From the NCBI RefSeq assembly GCF_027912675.1, contig NZ_CP115758.1:62001-126000 (forward strand): a DNA stretch of 64,000 nucleotides. Reading direction: 5' to 3'. Source of the DNA: Paracoccus sp. SCSIO 75233. GTDB taxonomy: Bacteria; Pseudomonadota; Alphaproteobacteria; Rhodobacterales; Rhodobacteraceae. The translations under genes were made by a program, and so were the position numbers. Positions 57,872 through 64,000 of this stretch are shown here, in pieces; within the stretch, counting starts at the first letter, position 1, and each line of letters starts with the position of its first letter. The notes below the pieces were generated by a model. The model worked only from the letters and a program-made list of their open reading frames with translations, was not told the origin of the DNA and ran no database searches.

Positions 57872-58660
57872 ATGAGTAACCTGCTTTCCATCAAAGGTCG
57901 TACCGCATTTGTAACCGGAGCGGGGCAAGGCGTTGGTCGGCAAGTCGCGCTTTATCTGGCGGAACACGGAGCCGGTGCCATCGTTGTCAACGATTTTCAC
58001 GCCGAACGGGCCGAAAGCGTTGCCGCGGAAGTGGAGGCAGCGGGTGCAAAGGCTCTGCCGCTCGCCTTCGACGTCTCGGATTTCGACGCGGTTGGCGCGG
58101 CGTTTGCCGAAACGCAGACCACATTTGGCGGCGTGGATATTCTGGTCAACAATGCGGGCAACGCCGGGCCGACATCGCGGCTCGACGATCTGGTCCCTTT
58201 TTGGGAATCCGATCCCGATGAATGGCGCCGCTGGATGGCCACCAATTTCGATGGGGTGCTGAACTGCACCCGTCACGCCATGCCGTTGATGGTTAACAGT
58301 GGCTATGGGCGCATTGTGACCGTCATTTCCGACGCCGGCCGTGTCGGTGAACCGCATCTGGCGGTTTATTCCGGGGCCAAGGCCGGTGCGGCCGGCTTCA
58401 TGCGGGCAATTGCAAAGGCCGGCGGCCGGTTCGGGATCACCGCGAATTGCGTCGCCTTGGGGGGCACAAGAACTCCGGCTGTCGCCGACCTGATCCCGGA
58501 TGCAGAGACCGAGAAGCGGGCATTGTCGCAATACGTGATCCGCCGTCTGGGCGAGCCGGAAGACCCCGCCGGAATGATCCTGTTCCTCTGCTCGGATGCT
58601 GCCAGCTGGATCACCGGACAGACCTATCCAGTGAATGGTGGGTATTCGTTTGCCTGCTAG
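57872..58660 (+). CDS. SDR-family dehydrogenase at the end of the transporter operon
   Basis: This 262-residue classical SDR has VTGAGQGVGRQVALYL, VVNDFHAERAE (acidic residue favouring NAD), NNAGNAGP, a catalytic YSGAK and SWITGQTYPVNGGYSFAC. It begins 12 bp after livF with AAAGGAGCGAAG before its ATG. It is likely a 3-hydroxyacyl-CoA or alcohol dehydrogenase of the same pathway; nothing fixes its substrate. It converges with the CoA-transferase gene 25 bp away. Confidence 0.85.
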   Translation: MSNLLSIKGRTAFVTGAGQGVGRQVALYLAEHGAGAIVVNDFHAERAESVAAEVEAAGAKALPLAFDVSDFDAVGAAFAETQTTFGGVDILVNNAGNAGPTSRLDDLVPFWESDPDEWRRWMATNFDGVLNCTRHAMPLMVNSGYGRIVTVISDAGRVGEPHLAVYSGAKAGAAGFMRAIAKAGGRFGITANCVALGGTRTPAVADLIPDAETEKRALSQYVIRRLGEPEDPAGMILFLCSDAASWITGQTYPVNGGYSFAC

Positions 58661-58677
58661 AGTAGACATCGACCAAC

Positions 58678-58695
58678 CGCCGCCTCTAGGTGGCG
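58678..58695. terminator. Small hairpin between convergent SDR and CoA-transferase genes
   Basis: CGCCGCC (58678-58684) pairs with GGTGGCG (58689-58695), including one G-U pair, around TCTA. It spans the stop codon of the minus-strand gene and may act as a shared weak terminator. Confidence 0.35.
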
Positions 58696-59789
58696 TCGTC
58701 CGAAAAAACGCTGTCATTATCTGCCCCGAGTTCAGGGGGCAGATTCGGTGTTGCGGTTTCGAAGCCATCAAATTTCAACGGCTGGACAATAAAAGTCTCG
58801 GCCTTGCCGCCGTCATGCGTAATCTTGCGCAGCAGCTGGCGCGCACGCACATGGGGGTCGTCCAACGTTTCGACCAGGGAATTGACCGGACCCCATGGCA
58901 CCCCCGCCTTATCCAGAAGGTCGCCCCATTCGGCGCGCGTCTTGCCAACCAGAATCGCCGCGATTTCTTCGCGCAGCGCGGCCTTGCGGGCGACACGGTC
59001 GCGGCCTGTCAACGGCGCAAGATCCGCCCTGTCGATCACATCGCAGAACGGTTTCCAGAACCAGTCCTCATGCGCGATGGACAAGGTCAAGAGCTTGCCG
59101 TCTTTGCAGGTGAACACGCCATAGCCCGGCTCGGCGATAAATTCGCCCAGCGGTGTTCCATTGGCGGCGGGAACGAGGAATGCGGTCAACATCGAAACCA
59201 CCGCATCCGACATGGACACGTCCACGTAACGCCCCTGCCCTGTGCGCTGGCTCGACACCACCGCCGACAGGATTGCGATCGCCGCGAACAACGCCGCGCC
59301 AACATCCGCAAGGGGGATCGGCGGCACAGGGCCGGGCTGCTTTGCATCGGCCTGATCGGCCAGCAAACCGCCAACCCCTTCATAGCTCAGGTCATGGCCA
59401 GCCCTGTCACGATAGGGGCCGTCCTGCCCGTAACCCGAAATCGATACATAAACCAGCCGCGAGTTGACACTACGCATGTCCTCGAAACCGGCACCCAAGG
59501 CCGCAAGCTTGCCAGGGCGGAACCCTTCGACGATGACATCCGATTCCTTGGCCAGTTCGCGAAACCGTGCCAGCCCCTCGGCCGATTTCAGATCCAACGC
59601 AACGCTGCGCTTGCCTCGGTTCAGTGCCCGGAACAAGGGCGGAAATTGCCGGGCCGGATCACCGATGCCCGGGCGTTCAATCATGATCACCTCGGCTCCC
59701 ATGTCGGACAACAGCATTGTGGCATAGGGACCGGGAAACTGTTCGGCAAGGCTGAGGATTTTCAGGCCGGCCAGGGGTGCAGTGCTCAT
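58686..59789 (-). CDS. CaiB/BaiF family CoA-transferase
   Basis: This 367-residue class III CoA-transferase has LKILSLAEQFPGPYATMLLSD, MGAEVIMIERPGIGDPAR, LNRGKRSVALDLKS and AGHDLSYEGVGGLL, where the Asp is the catalytic carboxylate. ATG 59789 follows GGAGATTGAT. Such enzymes move CoA between acyl donors and acceptors, including racemase-type AMACR activity on 2-methylacyl-CoAs. The C-terminal AMACR-like part is short. Either activation of an acid using succinyl-CoA or epimerisation of a methyl branch would fit this island. Confidence 0.88.
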   Translation of the reverse strand: MSTAPLAGLKILSLAEQFPGPYATMLLSDMGAEVIMIERPGIGDPARQFPPLFRALNRGKRSVALDLKSAEGLARFRELAKESDVIVEGFRPGKLAALGAGFEDMRSVNSRLVYVSISGYGQDGPYRDRAGHDLSYEGVGGLLADQADAKQPGPVPPIPLADVGAALFAAIAILSAVVSSQRTGQGRYVDVSMSDAVVSMLTAFLVPAANGTPLGEFIAEPGYGVFTCKDGKLLTLSIAHEDWFWKPFCDVIDRADLAPLTGRDRVARKAALREEIAAILVGKTRAEWGDLLDKAGVPWGPVNSLVETLDDPHVRARQLLRKITHDGGKAETFIVQPLKFDGFETATPNLPPELGADNDSVFSDDAT

Positions 59790-59902
59790 ATCAATCTCCA
59801 GTTCTTTTGTTTTCCACGTGCGGGTCCGCCCGAGTGCAGCGTAAATCGCCGCAAAAGACAAGGCGAAAAACCAATAATATGTATAATTATCAGGAGCTTA
59901 GC

Positions 59903-60691
59903 ATGAGTGAGGCAAAGCAGACGCTATTCGTTGAGCGGGTCGCAAAAACTGAATGGATTACCTTCCAGCGCACCGAACAGCTCAACGCAATGTCAACGCA
60001 GATGCTGCGCGAGATGGCGGCAGCACTGGAATCGGCGCTGGCCGACGATGGGGTGCGTACAATTGTCCTGACCGGCTCTGGCCGGGCATTCTGCGCCGGT
60101 GCCGATCTGAAAGAAGTTGCTGGCGCCAAACATGCACCAGGCGAGCCGGATCTTCTGGATCTTGTCGATCACACGTTTGGGCTTATGCGACATGGCCCGA
60201 AACCGGTGATCGCCGCAGTGAACGGGCTGGCGATGGCGGGCGGTTTGGAAATGGTGATGGCCTGCGATCTGGTCTTTGCCGCCGAAAGCGCGCAACTGGG
60301 CGACGCACATTCCAACTTTGGCGTCTTTCCCGGGGCCGGCGGTGCGGCGATCCTGCCGCGTAGGATTGGCCTGAACCGCGCGAAATACCTGCTGTTCTCG
60401 GGCGAGAACGTTTCGGCACGGGACATGATGGACTGGGGACTGGTGAACAAGGTCGTCGCGGACGAAGACCTGCGACAAGCGGTGCAGGCCTTTACCGACA
60501 GGCTGGCAGAAAAAAGCCCGGCGGTCTTACGCCGCATGAAGACGGTTTCCAATCGGTCGCTGGACGTGGACGAAACCGCCGCGCTTTCCGAAGAGATGCT
60601 GAACCTGCGCGCGCACATGCGATCCTGGGACATGCACGAGGGTCTGTCGGCGTTCAATGAAAAACGAAAACCGCAGTTTCGCGGATACTAG
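59903..60691 (+). CDS. Enoyl-CoA hydratase/isomerase family protein
   Basis: This 262-residue crotonase has FCAGADLKEV, the first catalytic Glu in AGGLEMVMACD, and His at the second Glu position (LGDAHSNFGVFPGAGG), as in the crotonase at 39088. ATG 59903 follows AGGAGCTTAGC. It is divergent from the CoA-transferase and begins a crotonase-thiolase-ACAD operon without a CTAAC operator. It probably hydrates or isomerises a branched enoyl-CoA; strict hydratase activity is uncertain because of the His. Confidence 0.86.
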   Translation: MSEAKQTLFVERVAKTEWITFQRTEQLNAMSTQMLREMAAALESALADDGVRTIVLTGSGRAFCAGADLKEVAGAKHAPGEPDLLDLVDHTFGLMRHGPKPVIAAVNGLAMAGGLEMVMACDLVFAAESAQLGDAHSNFGVFPGAGGAAILPRRIGLNRAKYLLFSGENVSARDMMDWGLVNKVVADEDLRQAVQAFTDRLAEKSPAVLRRMKTVSNRSLDVDETAALSEEMLNLRAHMRSWDMHEGLSAFNEKRKPQFRGY

Positions 60692-60707
60692 GTCAGGAGG
60701 ACAAACG

Positions 60708-61946
60708 ATGCAGGACATTTACATCGTTGGCATCGGGATGACGCCGTTCGGAAAGTTCCGGGACAAAACCATCAAGGACATGACCGGCGAGGCCGTCGCC
60801 GCCGCGCTTTCCGATGCCCGAGTGACGGCAGATCGTATCGACGGCGCATTCTTCTCGAACGCGGTGCAGGGCCACATGGAGGGCCAGCACATGATCCGCG
60901 GCGAAATCGCGCTGCGTGAAATGGGCATTCAGGGCATTCCGGTGGTGAATGTCGAAAACGCCTGCGCCAGCGCCTCGACCGGGTTCAAACTGGCAGTCGA
61001 TTTCCTCAAGGCCGGCAATGGCGACTGCTGTCTCGCCGTGGGCGCCGAAAAGATGTATTCTGACGACCGTGCGTTGATGTTTTCGGCCTTCGACAGCGGC
61101 TGGGACGTCAGCAACAGCGAAGAGGTCGCGCAACGGCTGGCCGATCTGGGTGCAGGGGTCGAGGAACCCGAAGGATCGAAATCGCCCAAGCCCTACAGCG
61201 TGTTCATGGATGTCTACGCAGGCTTCGCCCGGCTGCACATGAAGACCTTTGGCACAACTCAGGAACAGTTCGCCGCCGTCGCCGCCAAGAACCATGCGCA
61301 TTCCGTGCATAATCCACTGGCGCAATACCGAGAAGCCATGAGCGTCGATCGGGTATTGGCCGCGCCGCCGATCACCTATCCGCTGACCCTGCCGATGTGC
61401 GCCCCGATCTCGGACGGGGCCGCTGCGGCCGTTTTATGCACCGGCGAGGGGATAAAACGTCTGGGCCTAGATCCCGCGCGCGCGATCAAGGTCAAGGCCG
61501 CGATCCTGCGCTCGGGCACCGATCGTCCGCCGGAAGATTACAAGAACCACCTGACCCGGCTTGCCGCGCTTGAGGCCTATGAACAGGCCGGGATCGGCCC
61601 CGAGGATATATCGGTGGCCGAAGTGCATGACGCCACGGCCGTGGGCGAAGTGATCCAGATCGAGAACCTCGGATTTGTCGAATTCGGCGAGGGCGGTCCC
61701 GCCAGTCTGCGCGGCGAGACAAAGATCGGTGGACGCATTCCGGTGAACCCCTCGGGCGGGTTGGAATCCAAGGGCCACCCGGTCGGTGCCACAGGGATAG
61801 GGCAGGTTTTCGAACTGGTCACGCAACTACGCGGCGAAGCTGGCGCGCGTCAGGTCGAAGGGGCAAAGAACGCCATCGCCGAAAACGGCGGGGGGTTGCA
61901 CGGGGTAGAAGAAGCGGCCGCCTGCGTCACCATTCTGGGCCGTTGA
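60708..61946 (+). CDS. SCP-x type thiolase
   Basis: This 412-residue thiolase has Cys86 in VENACASASTGF as nucleophile, ADHTH-like EVHDATAVGEV, and GGLESKGHPVGATG with the catalytic His. It ends HGVEEAAACVTILGR. It belongs to the same SCP-x/lipid-transfer group as the thiolase at 11415 but differs in the active-site context (ENACAS versus NNNCST). It follows the crotonase by 16 bp with AGGAGGACAAACG before the start. It would cleave branched 3-ketoacyl-CoAs. Confidence 0.88.
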   Translation: MQDIYIVGIGMTPFGKFRDKTIKDMTGEAVAAALSDARVTADRIDGAFFSNAVQGHMEGQHMIRGEIALREMGIQGIPVVNVENACASASTGFKLAVDFLKAGNGDCCLAVGAEKMYSDDRALMFSAFDSGWDVSNSEEVAQRLADLGAGVEEPEGSKSPKPYSVFMDVYAGFARLHMKTFGTTQEQFAAVAAKNHAHSVHNPLAQYREAMSVDRVLAAPPITYPLTLPMCAPISDGAAAAVLCTGEGIKRLGLDPARAIKVKAAILRSGTDRPPEDYKNHLTRLAALEAYEQAGIGPEDISVAEVHDATAVGEVIQIENLGFVEFGEGGPASLRGETKIGGRIPVNPSGGLESKGHPVGATGIGQVFELVTQLRGEAGARQVEGAKNAIAENGGGLHGVEEAAACVTILGR

Positions 61947-61962
61947 AACAAGGAGACGAACC

Positions 61963-63129
61963 ATGGAAAACGTGATCGCCGCCGCTCAGGCAATCTATAC
62001 AGATGAGCAACGCATGTTGCTGGAAAACTTCCGCAAGATGGCCGAGGCAGAGTTCGCGCCGCTGGCCGAGAAATACGAGAACCTCGGCCACCCCCCCGAT
62101 GCGAAAACCCTGAAGTCCCTGTTCGCCAAGGTCGAGGAATTCGGGCTGATCAGCGGCCTGATCCCCGAAGAGGACGGCGGTGCCGGAATCGACCGCATGA
62201 CCTATGGCATCCTATACGAGGAACTGGCCCGGATATGGGCCGATCTGGCAATCGCGGTGCTGATTCAGGGTCATGCCGTGTTCGCGGTCAACCTCTTGGG
62301 AAATGTGGCGCAGAAAGAGGCCTATCTGAAGCCGCTCCTGCGCAGCGAACGGATCTGTGCCACCTGTATTTCCGAACCAGAGGTCGGTTCGAACGTACGC
62401 GAGGTCAAGACACGTGCGGACCGCGAGGGCGATAAGATTTTCGTCACTGGCCAGAAGCTCTGGATTTCCAATGGGGCCCAGTCGGATTTCGCCATCGTTG
62501 TCTGCAATCTGGACGACGGTATTTCCATGGTCATCGTCGACCGCGATACCGGCAACTACGAGAGCCGCGAATTGCGCAAGCTGGGGCTTGTCGGTGCATC
62601 GACCTGCGAATTGTTTTTCGACCGTGCCGAAACCAGCGCTGACCATGTTCTGGGTAATGCAGGCGGCGGCCTGTTCCAGACATTGAAACTGTTTGAGAGC
62701 GCTCGCGTGTTTGTCGGCCTGACGAGCATTGGCATAGCGCAGGCGGCGTTGGAATGTGCCGTCAAATATGCGCAGGATCGCCAACAACATGGTAAGCCGA
62801 TCGGCGGGCACCAGTTGATTCAAGGCTACCTGGCCGACATGGCCACGCACCTGGATGCCGCGCGCCTGTTGTGCCAGCGCGGGCTGCAACTTCTGGACCT
62901 GGGCGTGCGCTGTGACACCCAGACCTCGATGGCGAAATGGTATGCAACCGAAATGGCCGTCGAAATCGCCGGCAAAGCGGTGCAGATCCACGGCGGCAAC
63001 GGCATCACCAAAGAGTTCCCCGTTGAACGGCACTTCCGCAATGCAAAGGTCATGCCGATTCCCGATGGCACCACCGAAATCCAAAAACTGGTCATCGGGC
63101 GCAACCTGACCGGGCTTAACGCGTTCTGA
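61963..63129 (+). CDS. Acyl-CoA dehydrogenase with Asp at the catalytic-base position
   Basis: This 388-residue ACAD has ISEPEVGSNVREVK (an altered flavin loop), WISNGAQSDFA and IHGGNGITKEFPVERHFRNA. The terminal motif reads IPDGTTEIQKL, so the Glu of IYEGT is Asp. The isovaleryl-type Glu is also absent (FESARVFVGL). The AliB-like protein at 37910 has the same Asp substitution. It closes the crotonase-thiolase operon and converges on the partial ACAD gene. A 2-methyl-branched or alicyclic substrate is possible. Confidence 0.87.
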   Translation: MENVIAAAQAIYTDEQRMLLENFRKMAEAEFAPLAEKYENLGHPPDAKTLKSLFAKVEEFGLISGLIPEEDGGAGIDRMTYGILYEELARIWADLAIAVLIQGHAVFAVNLLGNVAQKEAYLKPLLRSERICATCISEPEVGSNVREVKTRADREGDKIFVTGQKLWISNGAQSDFAIVVCNLDDGISMVIVDRDTGNYESRELRKLGLVGASTCELFFDRAETSADHVLGNAGGGLFQTLKLFESARVFVGLTSIGIAQAALECAVKYAQDRQQHGKPIGGHQLIQGYLADMATHLDAARLLCQRGLQLLDLGVRCDTQTSMAKWYATEMAVEIAGKAVQIHGGNGITKEFPVERHFRNAKVMPIPDGTTEIQKLVIGRNLTGLNAF

Positions 63130-63143
63130 AAAGGGCCTTGGCC

Positions 63144-63180
63144 GCCCCACCGTCGGCGCTCGTCAGCGTCGAGGGTGGGC
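63144..63180. terminator. Imperfect hairpin between convergent ACAD genes
   Basis: GCCCCACCGTCGGCGCT pairs imperfectly with AGCGTCGAGGGTGGGC across a CGTC loop, 15 bp after the plus-strand stop and 34 bp from the minus-strand stop. It probably serves as a bidirectional terminator. Confidence 0.45.
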
Positions 63181-63213
63181 ACGACCCGGAGTGATCGCGA
63201 TACGGGCGAAGAG

Positions 63214-64000
63214 TCAGTAGGACTTGGGCATCCCCAATGCCTTCTCGGCCACGTAGGAGAGGATCAACTCCTCGCTGACCGGCGCGATGAAGTTCAGTAC
63301 GCTTTCGCGAAAGTAACGCTCGACGTGGTATTCCTGCGCGAAGCCAAAGCCGCCGTGGGTGCGCACCGCGCGGAATGCCGCTTCGTAGGCCGCCGAGCCG
63401 GCGAGGTTGCGCGCGGTATTGGCCTCCAGCCCGCAGGGCTTGCCCTGATCGTAAAGCGTGGCGGCTTTGTAGGTCATCAGTTCCGCCGCCTGAAGGCGCA
63501 TCCACACCGAGGCCAGCGGATGCTGGATCGCCTGGTTCTGGCCGATTGGACGGTCGAAGACGACGCGTTCGCGCGCATAGGCGGCCGCCTTTTCCAGTAC
63601 GTACATCCCAAACCCGACCGCAGCCGCGGCGACAATGATCCGCTCGGCATTCAGCCCGTGGAGCAGGACCTTGAAACCCTCACCTTCCGCGCCGATGCGG
63701 TCCTCTTCGGGCACCTCCAGCCCATCAATGAAGATAGCGTTGGAGTCGACCGCCTTGCGGCCCATCTTGGCAATTTCATGCACGTCGATCTTGCTGCGGT
63801 CGAAATCGGTGTAGAACACTGACATGCCGTCGGTCGGTCGCTCGCAGTCCTCGATGGGCGTGGTCCGGGTCACCAGCAGGATGTGATCTGCGCGCTGTGC
63901 GGTCGAGGTCCAGACCTTGCGCCCGTTGACCACATACCCACCGTCTTCGCGTCGGCGCGCAAAGGTCGAGATATGCGTGGTATCAAGGCCGGCGTCCGGT
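63214..64000 (-). CDS. Acyl-CoA dehydrogenase, partial (5' end beyond the right edge)
   Basis: About 261 C-terminal residues are visible. YVVNGRKVWTSTAQRADHIL is the flavin-domain strand, LNAERIIVAA holds the catalytic Glu, and the end LSYVAEKALGMPKSY matches the ACADs at 39877 and 48765. The N-terminal alpha domain and the TEPxxGxD loop lie beyond position 64000. It is transcribed leftward and is likely the last gene of a unit to the right of the window. Confidence 0.88.
   Translation of the reverse strand, partial: PDAGLDTTHISTFARRREDGGYVVNGRKVWTSTAQRADHILLVTRTTPIEDCERPTDGMSVFYTDFDRSKIDVHEIAKMGRKAVDSNAIFIDGLEVPEEDRIGAEGEGFKVLLHGLNAERIIVAAAAVGFGMYVLEKAAAYARERVVFDRPIGQNQAIQHPLASVWMRLQAAELMTYKAATLYDQGKPCGLEANTARNLAGSAAYEAAFRAVRTHGGFGFAQEYHVERYFRESVLNFIAPVSEELILSYVAEKALGMPKSY

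Noticed and set aside
59882..59887. TATAAT as a -10 box for the crotonase operon
   Set aside because: It lies only 15 bp from the start codon, with the ribosome-binding site immediately after it, and no good -35 is spaced correctly. It may be part of an AT-rich repeat instead.
1..64000. CRISPR arrays, rRNA, tRNA genes or a replication origin
   Set aside because: I saw no regularly spaced repeats, no cloverleaf-like tRNA sequence and no rep or dnaA gene or iteron cluster.

Overview
The window reads as a high-GC alphaproteobacterium, most likely a marine Rhodobacterales (Roseobacter-group) organism. This is inferred from codon usage, many ATGA-coupled operons, and the style of the acyl-CoA genes; there is no rRNA or other phylogenetic marker here. 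Apart from the left edge and one small accessory patch, the window is almost entirely a catabolic island for carboxylic acids handled as CoA thioesters. It holds eight acyl-CoA dehydrogenases, three complete biotin-dependent acyl-CoA carboxylases, five crotonase-family proteins, five SDR dehydrogenases, two SCP-x type thiolases, four CoA ligases, one CoA-transferase, three hotdog thioesterases, an HMG-CoA-lyase-like enzyme, a citryl-CoA-lyase-like enzyme, an AtuA protein, a biotin transporter and a branched-chain-type ABC importer.

Layout. 1-2.5 kb: small hypothetical genes and an XRE regulator (accessory edge). 2.5-3.4 kb: a metallo-beta-lactamase-fold hydrolase. 3.5-10.4 kb, minus strand: module A, with a TetR regulator, carboxyltransferase, methylglutaconyl-CoA-hydratase-like protein, biotin carboxylase/BCCP, isovaleryl-CoA-dehydrogenase-like ACAD and bioY. 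10.5-13.5 kb: SDR and thiolase (minus), and a PaaY-like hexapeptide protein (plus). 13.5-19.8 kb, minus strand: module B, with crotonase, AtuA, biotin carboxylase, a separate BCCP and carboxyltransferase. 19.9-24.9 kb, plus: two tandem ACADs, an atypical SDR, a crotonase and two thioesterases. 24.9-26.3 kb, minus: a fused double TetR regulator. 26.4-31.2 kb, plus: BadH-like SDR, CoA ligase, NmrA-like protein, AraC regulator and thioesterase. 31.2-34.2 kb: accessory patch with gene remnants and a MarR/DoxX/GST cassette. 34.2-37.8 kb, minus: CoA ligase and FadH-like dienoyl-CoA reductase. 37.9-50.8 kb, plus: module C, an eleven-gene operon (AliB-like ACAD, crotonase, ACAD, PaaK-like ligase, carboxylase pair, HMG-CoA-lyase-like, SDR, citryl-CoA-lyase-like, ACAD, HTD2-like hydratase). 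50.9-58.7 kb, plus: ABC importer operon with an embedded CoA ligase and a terminal SDR. 58.7-64 kb: CoA-transferase (minus), crotonase-thiolase-ACAD (plus), and a truncated ACAD (minus, running off the window).

How it fits together. Three carboxylases, an AtuA protein and isovaleryl-type ACADs are what is needed to bypass beta-methyl branches (as in the leucine/liu and acyclic terpene/atu routes). AliB-, BadH- and FadH-like enzymes point to saturated or unsaturated ring carboxylic acids. I infer a pathway for branched and/or alicyclic isoprenoid-type acids, with uptake by the ABC system, activation by the ligases, branch removal by carboxylation-hydration-cleavage, and biotin supplied by BioY. 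The exact substrate is not determined by the sequence.

The most striking signal is regulatory. A 14-bp palindrome, CTAAC-N4-GTTAG, occurs at seven places, in front of nearly every operon of the island and of both TetR genes. One of those TetR genes is a single polypeptide carrying two complete TetR units.
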